Source: Maylandia zebra (lineage: Eukaryota; Chordata; Actinopteri; Cichliformes; Cichlidae). From it: a DNA stretch of 64,000 nt. This document shows, piece after piece, positions 24,358-35,507 of this stretch. A program made the position numbers and the translations under genes. The stretch spans positions 25,786,033 to 25,850,032 of the forward strand of contig NC_135170.1 in NCBI RefSeq assembly GCF_041146795.1, in the 5' to 3' direction. The notes beneath the pieces are model-generated. The model was not told where the DNA came from. It ran no database searches and worked only from the letters and a program-made list of their open reading frames with translations. Numbering within the stretch: the stretch's first letter is position 1; each line of letters begins with the position of its first letter.

Positions 24358-27300
24358 AGTGCTCCTTTGTCTCTCAGGAGGGGAATAGGAGGAGGTGGCA
24401 GGGTGGCTGATTGGGTACAGTGCTAATTGCCCAGCTCTGGCTGTCCTGGGTTGACAGGTCTGATACTGGGCTGCAGGGAAATACTATTACAGATAATTAT
24501 GCAATGATATGTCAGTGGAAATACAAACCCTTATTCCTATAAGCCTAAAATGAGTCACTATTGACGTAAAAAAAAAAAAAAACATTGACCATTTTAAAAC
24601 ATGTCAACCACAACAGAGTTTGATATTTTGGACTTATTTGGCTATAATTATGAAATCCCTTTGACAAAGGAGAAGACAAAATAATTTGTCTTTGTAGAAA
24701 CCAAACCATGACAGCGTGAGGGTGGAGGCAGAAATCTGAGCAATTTTAGGTTAAATAACTGGAAATTTCAGCTCAGAGAGCGTAAGGTTTATAGCTCATT
24801 GTTGGTGAAGGCAAATGTAGCTTTTCTGCTCTGGCTGTACATCATATACACATGCAATGCTCAAAAGTTGAAGTACTTCTCTCTCACCTAAGAGTCTTAT
24901 ATTAGCTACACCTGCAGCTCAATAGATGATGGTTGGAGGTTTGCCAGATGAGAATAAAGTGCGGATGGATGGGTTTTTGAGCTTTGATGGTGTGCTGTTG
25001 AAAAACAGTCTGATTTGATGGCATAAATGAAAGAGCATCAGGGAGAACTGTCACTGATGGAGAAAGGGTTCAAAATGGGTTAAAGAAGGAAAGGACAAGG
25101 TGTGGGAGAGTTTTAAGGACAGAACGGCTTCAGACCAGGGCAAATTTTTGTCTGTGTATGTGTGTAGATGGTGATGGTGGTGGTGGTGAGGGGGTGATAT
25201 TGCCACTGTTTTTGCATAATGTGAGATGAGACCCCATCATCTTTCCTCCCCCACAACAATTTTATAACAGACAGCTAATAAATGTTTCATGGCAGAACAA
25301 GCTGCTCGCCTCAGCTTTATTAAATCTGAGATAATAAAAGCAGAGAGGGAGAGGAAAAAAGAGAGTGCGAATAGGGGGTCGCACCAGAGAGGGAGAGATA
25401 GGGAGATCGGCGTAGACTTCTCGCAAATCGACCGGCTGTATCTCCTGTTTCTGGGGCAACGGGTCCCGCTGTCCCCCGCCACCCCCTCCCCGCTGCTTCC
25501 CGCTCCGCCAGAGACAGACAGGAAATGAGAAACGGGCAGACAGGATATTGCGTTCTGGTGGCCTGGGGATTAACTGTTTTATCTAAACTAACACACACCC
25601 ACTCACTCACACACAAACACACATCTATATCCTGACACATAGCATTCATTCTTGGTAGCATCAGGTGTAACTCACAGCCACACACCCAGAGACACATATC
25701 ATGCATGCAGAGACCATGCACATCGTGCAGGTATTTGGTTGTTACTTTACACAGGAAAAGTCTTGAATATTATATACATCAGTGCTGCTCTCATGTAGAG
25801 CTGGTCATTACCAAGGTTTACTGCAAGAGTCACACCATGTAACTTTATAACTGTGGGACTGCCTCAGTGTGCACAAATACCTCTAAAGATCTATTCTATG
25901 TACTGTTGGCCCTTGTGTCCGTTGGATAGCAAGTATTATATACATGTTGCACATTTTTAGAGCATGCATTGACCTTGTTACTGCACTGATGCATGGATGG
26001 ACGTGGTGCACAGATGCAGCATCTGTCACCGTTTTATTGATGTTTGTACCCAGGCACCTTATCTATGTTTACACTAACTGTGCATATTTGTGTTTATGTG
26101 TGCATGCGGCTGTATATATCCGTGTGTTTGTATGCATGACTTTACTATATATATCTATATCTATATCTATAGATATATATATATCTTTAAACCTGTGTAT
26201 TTCTCTATGAGAGTGTGAGTGAGTGGTGGCAGGGTAGCAAGTATCGTGGGGAATGCTGGGAGATTTTAATAACACAGAAGCAGTGCAGGGAGATTTAATA
26301 AAAGGAGATGATGTGATTACTGAACCCTGGCTCTGAGCCATTTTGCTTCACAGAGCAATATCCGCCAAAAGTGCACACACACAATTCCACACACACAGAC
26401 ACACACACACAACCGCACACACTCCACACACATCTAAGAAATTGATACTAAACAGAATACAACTTAAAACTAAGATTGATGCATATCATTTGTACTTTTT
26501 GCATCTGTAACGTGAATCTTCTATTATACCTTCATTGTCGCACACTACGGTCACATATGTGGGAATCACAAGCTAGGACATCTAAACCTCTGCTTATCAC
26601 ACCTTGTGAGAAAGAGATCCATCTTAAACTATAGGTCAAAAATCAAAATGAGTGACAATGGTGGTGGATCCTTGGTGGTGAAAGTTAAATTTATCTAAGT
26701 TAGGTTCTTTTGGTCTTGGTGACCAAAAGACCAAAGCTTAGTGCAATAAGAGAAACTCCTTAAAAAGAGAGTTAGTATAACCAAACCTATACCTGTATAA
26801 ATATTCATCAGTTATGAAAGCAAGTGCAACAACTGCAGTTGCTCTGAGACACATACATATTTATGGAATGATTGTATTGCAGACCAGACAATGTCATGCT
26901 TGTCACAGCTCTCAGGCAAAACAATGCCACATGACACAGCTTAGGGAGGTGATGAAGATTGTGTTGTGATGTTTGTATGCCTAGGCTCTGCAATAAACAA
27001 AAGGGAAAGACAATACTTACAATACAGCACCTTTTTCTGCCTCTCTACACTTGATCTCGTAATCAGTGAGCTTGTAATTAGCCATGCCCCGTAACCCCTC
27101 CAAAATCCATGGCATTGAGCATAAAGTTGCCTAGAGCCAGTCTTTATAATGTTTTGTACATCACACGCTCTAAAGGTTGATCATTACCTTCAGCCTCCTG
27201 TGAGCACTTGCAACTCTATTCTACGCATTCGCGCATATATCATATTATTACTTCATTAAAGTAAAGCTGTCTAAATCCAAAGCAAAGAGGGTTTTTTTTA

Positions 27301-30300
27301 ACTATCTATTCGCTTAGCTTTCAGCACAGCTGTTCCTTAATATACATCAGCTGTCTGACTTCTAGTTTTCACTTTTTTGAATTGTACACATTAAAAAGTT
27401 AAAACAAAATTAAGAACATAAATAACTATGTAACACCCACCATACCAGAAAAAATACAGATATTAACCCATACCATAGAGACTTATTATTTTTAATGATT
27501 TAAAATAAAGAACTCAAGATGAATTTGACAAATTTACTCAAGCACTGGAACCTGGGCTGCATGTGTGGCCATGTTTGACTAGAATGTATAAATCCTGTAA
27601 AGTTAAATTCACCTTAATCGTATGATTGCTCTTTATCCGTCATGCCCGTAGTGATTTTTTGGAAGCTGCACCCTGGTCAGGCCCATGTGTGAATGATACT
27701 TCTATTAGAGGGATTATGCTGATCTACTTACAGACCCCCCTCTGTGGCAGTTGCCCCAAGTTTCCTTTATTTGCCATGTTGAGTAAATTCCTACCGTGCT
27801 GTGTACACCCCTGATTAGGGAGTGTGGGACTTAACCACCAACCTCATCAATCTTGTGTCAAGCAACCCTGACGATTCTGTTTTGTTGTTTTTTGTTCCCA
27901 ATGAAAGGACGTATTTGAAATACTGAGAGTGAGGCTGTGCAGAGCGGTGTGATGATTGCGCCCTTTTGTAGCATGCATGTTCTGTACCACATGTTATGAT
28001 TGACATGTGCGTTATTGCAGGAATTTTACAGTGGAAGCATCTTTCTAAAATGCAATGTAATGTTACTGTGACTAAGTAATTTAAGCAACATTTAGTCAAA
28101 CACAAGGTCCTATCATAATAGTCTTTGTATGGTTGCTTATAGGAGTATTGTGTTTGCTTTATGATGTTAAGTTAGCGACACTGTCATTTGGGGATATTTG
28201 GGGAGCGTTTGGCAGATGGATTGAGAAAGATTAGCTGTAGCAGCTGCGTTTGGGACAGAATCACAGATTAGGAGCTCTAATGTGCAGACCTGGCTCCTTC
28301 TTTACTCTCCAGATTTGGGCAGCAACACCTTCCTATCACTCAGTCAGGGAGCGTCAACACTTCAGGCTTCATCCCTTCTTCCCCCCATTCCCTCCCTTCC
28401 CATCCTCCCTCCTTTCTTAACAGGGTTTGTGTTCCATTGTGCTGCTATTTCTGTATACATCAACCTTTATCTGTTTCACACCCATGTTCAGGCTTCCTCG
28501 TAACTTTTCCCACTGAAGAATTGTAATGACGATCAAGAATATTTCCTAATCATAGATGTGTTGCACCACTGCTTTGATGATATGGTGAATGTGAGTAACT
28601 ATCCAAATATATATATACTGATACTCGGTGGGTGAGTGTGTGCAAATGTGGTGATGGTGTGTGTGTGTGCGTGCATATGTGCATGTGCGTGTGTGCGTGT
28701 GTGTGTGTGTGTGTGTGCGCGCGCGCGTGCGTGCGTGTGCGTGCATAAGTGAGAGGAGAGAGATTAACCCCATGCTATCCCCAATCCCTGGTTATGAGTT
28801 TACAGCGTCTGTCTGGCCATCTCACTGTTTAAACAACAATCTAATTAATCCTGTCTTTATTAGTTTCAGTGAACTGGGGAGGCAGGCTGGGAGGGCATGA
28901 GGGAGAACTGGGAATGCTGGCAGAAAGTACTGAATACTGAGGAGGGAAGGGGAGGAAACCAAGTGCAAGAGCAGGGATTTGAGAGGAATTTAATGGCATA
29001 GATTTGGGCCCTGTGAATAGAAATAGGGATGTGCAAGAGATTGTCATGTGGGAGAGAAAGTTAGGGGTTGTAACATAGCACAGGAGGAGAGATGGGGGGA
29101 CAAAAGAAGGAAAGTGGTCATGGGGAAAAGTAATAGACCTGAGAAAGACTGTTTTAAGCTTTATTCACTGAGTTAAATACATAAATTATGGGCAATATAT
29201 GGACAGAGTGGAGTTCACTTCACCAAGGAAATCTTAACATTTAAGGATTTAAATGGGGAAAAACTCTCCACAGACATCTTTTTAAGAAGCTAACTACTGC
29301 CCCCTACTGTGAGAATGTTAAAAATAAAAAACAATGTAATAATACAGACTACTGTAACCCATCTAACAGATGTTCACCTTGTTGCACTGTGAATTGGGTA
29401 ATGCTTATAGGACCTTTAATTAAGAGACTATGCTAATCTCCAGAATCATTGGCGCTAAGGGTAAATGTGTCAGAGCTTCTTGTTTGTGCTGCCATCTTTA
29501 ATTAATTTACTTCTTATTCTAAGCTGCTAGACTGTTATCATGCCATGTTTCACAGTTTATGGATGTATCCATGAAAATATAAGCCCACGTGTGTATGTTT
29601 CTGTGCCCCTCCAGGCTTTTTGTAAGAAAGTGCAGTGCCTGCTTGCAAGTCATTGGACGTTCTGAGCTGATAATGCGTGTGCTAGGCCAGGTATACCACC
29701 TGGGCTGCTTCAGCTGCTGTGAGTGTGAACGTCGGCTGCAGAGAGGTGATGAGTTTGTGCTGAAAGAAGGCCAGCTGCTCTGCCGCATGGACTATGAAAA
29801 GGAGAGGGAAATGCTGGCTGCCATCAGCCCTACACCAACTGAATCAGGTAAAGCAGGTTTCTTCGGAGGATACATAATAAAGGTCAAAATTACTTTTCTT
29901 GGGGAAATAATCTTTCTTTTTACACTCATGCCTTTAGTCAAAATCAATCATTTTCATCCCCTTTAAATGAGTAAACAGTATTTGAAAGAAAAACCTTAAT
30001 ATTTAAGACAAAAGCAGTTTCAAGAAAAAACAAAAAAGAAAAAAGTTTCAAGCTTCTTCCTTTTTAAAAATTTTAAATGAAGGCGCGATTATTGAATTTC
30101 AAATAGTGAGAATAGTTTTCAGCAGTATGTTGAAAGTAATTTAAGCAGTACCATTTTCTTCCATGAGAACGAACAAACTGTTACTGTAAACTACATGGAA
30201 AATATTTGTTTCAAATGTCACTGTTTGCAGAGCATTGTTCTGATTGTGCTATTGTTTACTTAACTTGCTCAGTAAAAAGTGAGGATGAGGATGGTGGAGG

Positions 30301-31397
30301 AGGCTCCGGAGGAGGGAAAGGCGGTGATGAAGGCAAGGAGCACAAGCGTTCAAAACGTCCACGCACTATCTTGACCACACAGCAGCGGCGTGCTTTCAAG
30401 GCCTCCTTTGAAGTGTCAGCCAAACCATGCCGTAAGGTGGGTTGTTGGTCTTGTCAGTATGCCACAAGATACTCCTGGTCATGCTTTCCAAACTTTAGTT
30501 TTCAAGGGTATGGCTGCTGTGTTTGGCACTGTGAAGTTAAGATTTTTAAAACAATTAAAAACTCTATCCTCTAGGTGAGAGAGACACTGGCTGCAGAGAC
30601 TGGGCTGACAGTGCGTGTTGTTCAGGTGTGGTTTCAAAACCAGAGAGCCAAGGTAAGACTTTATAGTTTTCCTAAAGGCATGCTCACAAAAGCACAAAGA
30701 GAAAATTTGTACACCGTGTGCTTTTGTGCGTCAGATGAAAAAGTTAGCTCGCCGACAGCAACAGCAGCAGCAGCAACAGCAGGAACAAGAGCAGCTGGGA
30801 GGCACCAGGAGGGGACCGAGCAGAGGGGGCCGCCAAAGCAATGATGACAGCGAGGGTAAGAGCTTTGAGTACCAGTACAAGATCAAGAAGGAAAGAAAAA
30901 AAGATGGAAAGAAAGACTGGTATGGTTAAAGTTTTGGGCGTTTTGAATCTTTATATAGATGGATCTAGTACCCATGGCATGGATGGGATGCTGGGATATC
31001 CATCTCTGCCACGTCAGCAGCTCCTTGCTCTGGACCCCAACATTTATGGTGGAGAGCCATTTCGACATGGGCTTACACCACCTCAACTGAATAGCGAGCA
31101 GCTCCACTCCTATGGTATGACAGAAAGACAAAGATAAAAGTTACAAAAAAAATAACTTGCTTTTACTTTTTTTTTTTCTTGCTCTCACTAAAAACTCTTT
31201 CACTTCAGCTGTCCACACTCTCCTTCCTTTTGACTGCAGACTCAGAAACAGTGTTCCATGACCTGGACAGCGATGGAAGCCTTGGTCACCTTGGCGACTG
31301 CCTCTTAGCAACAGGGGAGGGCGGTCTCCTGGCAGGGCGAGTGGGAAATCCCATCGACCGTCTGTACTCCATGCAGAACTCTTATTTCACCTCCTGA
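19387..31397 (+). CDS. lmx1al: LIM-homeodomain transcription factor of the LMX1 family
   Basis: A nuclear DNA-binding developmental regulator. LMX1 proteins act in dopaminergic and roof-plate neurons, limb and ear. Eight coding exons join in phase to 385 aa (human LMX1A 382): 19387-19447, 20267-20453, 29615-29847, 30273-30436, 30575-30652, 30735-30855, 30959-31114, 31240-31397. LIM1 is at about 30-80 (C30, C33, H51, C54, C57, C60, C77, D80). LIM2 is at about 89-143. A Gly/Glu-rich acidic linker follows. The homeodomain is at about 187-246 with W234 in VWFQNQRAK, followed by MKKLARR and a short Gln tract. The C-terminus, [17 protein letters not shown], mixes LMX1A-like (NSYFTS) and LMX1B-like (IDRLYS) residues. 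The ATG at 19387 has a purine at -3 and MKTEE resembles KMEE of LMX1A/B. The frame is open upstream and an ATG at 17477 could add 24 residues. The lmx1al name, not lmx1a or lmx1b, is inferred from neighbours and these mixed residues. Confidence 0.88.
20880..20901. repeat. (CA)n microsatellite
   Basis: About 11 CA units followed by purine-rich GA sequence, inside the long lmx1al intron. Confidence 0.85.
21920..21964. repeat. GA-rich tract ending in a G-run
   Basis: A low-complexity purine tract of GAGAGA type running into about 14 consecutive G residues, in the long lmx1al intron. The G-run may be a sequencing or length-polymorphic site. Confidence 0.7.
22406..22463. repeat. Two overlapping, mutually exclusive inverted repeats
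   Basis: Arm 22406-22420 pairs perfectly (15 bp) with 22435-22449. Arm 22418-22433 pairs perfectly (16 bp) with 22448-22463. The arms overlap, so the two stems cannot form at once. The pair lies in the long lmx1al intron. Confidence 0.75.
24323..24354. repeat. Poly(C) homopolymer, 32 bp
   Basis: 32 uninterrupted C residues in the lmx1al intron (G32 on the other strand). The tract could form G-quadruplex or i-motif structures and is prone to length error in assembly. Confidence 0.9.
26144..26186. repeat. (TATC/TATA)n low-complexity tract
   Basis: Interrupted TATATC/TATAGA repeat in the long lmx1al intron, partly self-complementary. Confidence 0.7.
26372..26433. repeat. Interrupted (CA)n tract
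   Basis: Short ACAC runs broken by TTC, GAC and CCG, a degenerate CA microsatellite in the lmx1al intron. Confidence 0.65.
28658..28745. repeat. (TG)n/(CG)n alternating purine-pyrimidine tract
   Basis: Mostly TG dinucleotides with an internal GCGCGCGCG core and TGCG units. Long alternating purine-pyrimidine DNA of this kind is the classic Z-DNA-forming composition. ORFs called here on both strands are translations of the repeat. Confidence 0.85.
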
Positions 31398-32910
31398 CCC
31401 TTATAAACTGTCACTCTTTCCCCTCCTGTTTCACCTTTCACCTCAGAGATGCAGCTAATGGAGTCTGTCCATCAACATGCCTGTGGGACCATTCTCCATG
31501 AAACACCCTACAGCCAAACACACTTACGAGCTTTTATCACAGGCTAACATCAATTAGACATAGTTAGTCATAATATCAATTTGCAGCAGATTAACATAGT
31601 GATCCCACATCTTTCCCAGATAAGAATCACATGCTGGAAATACAGACACTGTAAATGTCCAAGATAAAGGACCTCAGTTTACTCTGTTGTATTTATGTAA
31701 TGTTTAATGAAAAATGCTTCATGGCACTTTCCAACAAAAAAAAATTAAGACACTTATACCTATCAATATGTATATCACGAATTACAGATGATAATTGGTT
31801 GCTGAAAGTGAATTCATCAATCAAATCACATATAATTAGCAGTCTTGGCAGCTGATGGGCAGCTGAGGGTTTAAATTAAATTAGTATATTGCATTACTTT
31901 TTGTTTTGTTTTGCCAGGACTAGAGTAGTTATTGTGTGAATGACTGCAGCGTATACAGCACTGTATATGGATTGGAGTACACTTTTGCTCTCAGGTTAGT
32001 GTGTATGTTTGTGGAACCTGAGCCACAACTCAGGATATTGTGCTGGATAGGATGACAATTTAACTTGCCCAATGACTTGAAGGACAGAGATTGCAAAGAA
32101 ATTCTGTGAAAAATTATTTCAAACTATATCCTTGGTTTTTCATACTGCATGACTGATAAAATATGGACCAAAAAAAGTGGGTTTTTTTGGCATTTAGCTA
32201 TAAACTCTACAGGGTCATTTGAGGAGCCTTATGCGGAAACAGGGTTGTTTAAGTGGTTATCGTTTTAGTTTTCCTTTCTCTTTTATAATGTGATCACTCA
32301 AAAACAGTGCAGTAAATTTCAACTCTTTGGTATATAATTTCCCAAATGAAGGATACTGGGTACATGAAGGTACTCCAAATGTAAATGTGTGTATGACTGT
32401 GTTATAATTAACTGTTGTAGTCACAAACTGTAATAATTTCCTTCTCAGAAAGTCACATTAGGTAGGTATTTCGTATCTTCTTATGTGATAATCAGCAAAT
32501 ATTTAAACTGTAGCATGATATTTATGTACCACAAGTAGGTATGAAGAAATAGCCTCCAAATTCAAGTGTTGCAGAAGGCATCAGGATCAGAATCATGAAG
32601 TGGTGCAGAATAAAATAGGATTAGGGTGAAACTCTTTTCATTTAGAAGCCAGTAATTGGCTACAGCCTGTGACATTCCTTCCTGACATTATGTTTGACTC
32701 TGATAACTGACTCATGGTGTTTTTAAAGTGATAATATTGTGAATGTAACTTATTTGTGCAGTAGATGAGTTCTTATCTTACTTTTTTGATCAGTGACTGC
32801 CAGGTGATGTGCTTTGAATGTAATGTTGCCGTATCTTCAATACAATCTGCGGTTTCGTCTTTGAACAACACTTGGCTTCTTTGTCCTAAATACAATAAAT
32901 GATGACGCAT
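31398..32910 (+). other. lmx1al 3' UTR
   Basis: AT-rich non-coding sequence after the lmx1al stop. Canonical AATAAA hexamers are at 32609-32614 and 32894-32899, giving a 3' UTR of about 1.2-1.5 kb. No coding potential. Confidence 0.5.
32894..32899 (+). terminator. Candidate polyadenylation signal of lmx1al
   Basis: Canonical AATAAA. An alternative hexamer lies at 32609-32614. Which is used cannot be read from sequence. Confidence 0.4.
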
Positions 32911-33472
32911 TTATCACTTGCTCAAATGGTATGAAACAAAGATGCACTTTAAAAGCAAGGAATCAGTTTCCTCTCAGTCTTTCCACTCAAAACTTTAATA
33001 ACTCAACCAGAAAATGTCTGTTCTGCTTAGTGGTCACAGGGTTCATAACTCAACATCCTCCCTCTGTCTCTTTCAGTAGTCCCACTGATTAGAGCTGGAC
33101 AGCCCTCTCCTTTCTTCCCAGACTCCCTATTGCTCAGTCACTGAGTAGCCAGGATAGTTTGTGTGGGAGCAATACATTCCAGTTTAATATTTGACTCTGA
33201 CTCAGACCTGAAGAGGGCACGGGTGGGAGGAATAGGCACAAGAAACAGAAACAATAAGAGGATGACAACATCAGAAGAGTATTAGAAGTCTAAGGTCATT
33301 TTTTTAATGAAACTGTTCAATAAATCAGTACACACCTGACCTTCTCACATTCAGAGACATAAATCTTATTTTTAAATCATAAAACTTACATGAGAAATTA
33401 GGGAATGACACAGCAATTAAATACTTCATGCAATCATGTAACCCACAGTACTAACGCAAATTTAAATAAATA
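32911..33472. other. Intergenic sequence downstream of lmx1al
   Basis: No gene. A block at about 33050-33230 is of higher complexity (pyrimidine-rich, then TGACTCTGACTCAG and GGGAGCAATACATTCC) and could be a regulatory element. Nothing firm can be assigned. Confidence 0.3.
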
Positions 33473-34561
33473 CAGTGTTGTTAAAAAGTATTTGCCCACT
33501 TCCTGATGTTGTCTTTTTTTTTTTTGCATAATTGTCACAATTACATGTTTCAGACTATCAAACAAATTTAAGACAATAATCCAATAAAGAATAAAATACA
33601 CTTTGTAAATTATTTAAATTATTTAAGGGGGAAAAAGCTATCCAAACTCATGAAAAAGAAACACGAAAAAGTAATTCCTAACATCATAAAATCAACACAC
33701 TATTTCAGAAGTAGAACATCCTACCAACAGTCATCCATGGTGGTGGTAGTGTGATGTTTTGGGGCTGCTTTGCTGCTTCAACACCTGAACGACTTGACTG
33801 ATGGAAGCGTCATCAAGTGCACATCAAATTTGTCTGACTCCATTACCCAAGAACCTAATCAAGCACATTTGGTTTATGCATGAGGACAGTGACCCCAAGC
33901 ACACAAGCAAGTGTGACCTTGCAAAAAAAACCCAAAAAAAAAACAAAATGAAGACTTGGAGTGGCCTAGTCAATAAGGTGCTTTGGCATGACCTTAAAGC
34001 AGGTCATTCATCCTTGAAAACCCTGCAGCTCAGCTGAATTAAAATGAAAGACTTATTGCCAGTCATTGCAAACCCTTGATTGCAATTCTTGCTGCCAAAG
34101 GTAGCACAATCAGTTATTACATTTAGGCTTTTCAGCTAGGGTTAGGTAGGTTTAAATCAGGGGTAGGCGACTCCAGGCCTCGAGTGCCAGTGTCCTGCAG
34201 GTTTTAGATCGCACCCTGGGTTAACACACCTGAATCAAATGATTAGTTCATTACCAGGCCTCTGGAGAACTTCAAGAAATGCTGAGGAGTCATTTAGCTC
34301 TTTAAATCAGCTGTGATGGATCATGGACACATCTAAAACCTCCAGGACACCGGCACTCGAGGCCTGGAGTTGCCTACCCCTGGTTTAAATGATGATTTAA
34401 CAAAATAAATGATCATTTAAAAACTGCATTTTGTATTTACTCAGGTTATCTTTGTCTAATATTAAAATGATGATGATGGTCTGAAACATGTAAATGTGAT
34501 AAATATGCAAAATAAAATTAGGAAGTAGGAATTGGGAAGTATTGTATTCTATCAGCCACTG
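33473..34561 (+). mobile_element. Decayed Tc1/mariner-type DNA transposon
   Basis: The element is bounded by TA dinucleotides (33471-33472 and 34562-34563) and by ends starting CAGTG. The ends are long, diverged inverted repeats: the left end at about 33522-33553 (TTTTGCATAATTGTCAC and following) matches the reverse complement of about 34480-34512. Inside, the + strand retains Tc1 transposase fragments: HGGGSVMFWGCFAAS at about 33737-33781, and DSDPKHTSK at about 33886-33912, which includes a DxDPKHTS catalytic-type motif. Stops, frameshifts and a missing N-terminal DNA-binding region show that it is dead. The nested element at 34158-34382 splits its right end. Confidence 0.85.
34158..34382. 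mobile_element. hAT-like miniature inverted-repeat element (MITE), 225 bp
   Basis: Terminal inverted repeats of 31 bp starting CAGGGGTAGGC match with a single mismatch. The insertion is flanked by an exact 8-bp target-site duplication, GTTTAAAT (34150-34157 and 34383-34390). The 8-bp duplication and CAGGGGT-type ends indicate the hAT superfamily. It has no coding capacity, so it was moved in trans. It lies inside the right half of the Tc1/mariner relic and so inserted later. Confidence 0.88.
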
Positions 34562-34652
34562 TACATACATGTCTGGAATACATTTGAAACCAGCCCACCT
34601 GGTGGCAGTGGTGTAGATACAGGTTTTTTCTGGTAATGGAGGACATCCTGTG

Positions 34653-35507
34653 CTAAGATGGTTGAGATACTGGATTTGTAGCTGGAAAAGATAAAAATAA
34701 TCGTTTGGTATGTTGGCAACTAAAGCTTATGCAACATTATTATTATTTTTGCAAACATTAGTGTCTTCAAAATTTGTTTTATATTATGATGCATGAAAAA
34801 CCAGCATGCACAACCTGTTTCCATAAAAAACACACTGAAAAACGTACCCACTCCACTGAGGTCGACTGTCTCTGCACAGCCCAGAAAGCGAGCCACATGT
34901 GGCGAGCAGGAGACAGGTTGTCCCTGATGTTCTCTCAGGCAGCGCTCAAACTCCACAAACTCATTGGAACACTCCTGCCTGATCTTCTGGATGACTGGGC
35001 TTAACATAGTTAGAGGTTAGATTAAAATACGCCTGGAAAATATTTACAGCAGGATGCCAGAATCACTCGAGTAGGAATGACAGAACAAATAAATGGACTT
35101 ACTGTGATGATGTACATTGTGCAACATTCATCTTCAGCTCGTGACACTTCTGCTGCCATGTTGATGGATTGGAGGCTACACATAACCCATACGCTTCCAT
35201 TTCTTTACGGCAGTACTTTGCAGTTATATCCATAGCAGCCTGCCTGAAAGGTGACAGATTTATTTAAACCAGTGCGTGAGAACAGATAAGAACTATCACT
35301 CCTGTGTGCAGTAAATTCAACACGATAAAGTACTTTTCTGGAGGATGCAACAAATACTTGTAATTAGTTACATTAGATTCTTTATCTAGGAAATACAACG
35401 TGTACGTTGTGTAACTGATTATTTAAAATTCTTACATGTTGCTTCTTTTATGGTGTTTGAAACGAGGACGCTAATCAGCCAAGGTTACTCCACCACTACT
35501 TCTGCAT
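34653..35507 (-). CDS. chchd5: Twin CX9C mitochondrial protein CHCHD5
   Basis: A small intermembrane-space protein imported and oxidised through the MIA40 pathway. Four exons on the minus strand join in phase to 109 aa (human 110): 35507-35500 (ATG plus 5 nt), 35243-35103, 34999-34848, 34681-34653 with stop TAG. All four CX9C motifs are intact: YC-x9-C and KC-x9-C in the first CHCH domain, EC-x9-C and SC-x9-C in the second. MDITAKYCRKEMEAYG and HPVIQKIRQEC align with the human protein. The tiny first coding exon is inferred: it supplies MQ followed by a split codon with a GTAG donor, and resembles the human MQAA start. If it is wrong, the ATG in the second exon (MDITAKYC) would start the protein. 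The gene is head-to-head with atp13a1. Confidence 0.88.

Larger units (their letters stand above)
20454..29614 (+). other. lmx1al intron between the LIM1 and LIM2 exons (9.2 kb)
   Basis: The longest complete intron in the window. It holds microsatellites, an overlapping hairpin pair (22406-22463), a C32 run, a (TG)n/(CG)n tract, and several blocks of complex, less AT-rich sequence (about 24380-24520, 25230-25530, 26215-26345, 28200-28350, 28760-28880). Those blocks look more constrained than the surroundings and include homeodomain-type TAATTA/TAATCC cores. No exon with correct phase was found. Enhancer content is inferred. Confidence 0.45.

Noticed and set aside
25320-25721. 133-aa minus-strand ORF
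   Set aside because: Composition follows GT-rich and purine-rich DNA. No family was recognised, so it is reported only as part of an unexplained non-coding block.
26700-26740. Short inverted repeat CTTTTGGTC...GACCAAAAG
   Set aside because: The arms are only 9 bp, a size expected by chance in 64 kb, with no supporting context.
28546-28900. ORFs of 75-79 aa on both strands rich in His/Thr/Arg or Val/Cys
   Set aside because: They are translations of the TG/CA/CG microsatellite at 28658-28745 and have no start or splice context.
33801-34037. 78-aa ORF that could be called a gene
   Set aside because: It is a frame through the dead Tc1/mariner transposase remnant, containing the DSDPKHTSK fragment.
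34774-35004. 76-aa plus-strand ORF
   Set aside because: It is the antisense shadow of the third chchd5 exon, whose minus-strand translation has intact CX9C motifs and correct splice phase.
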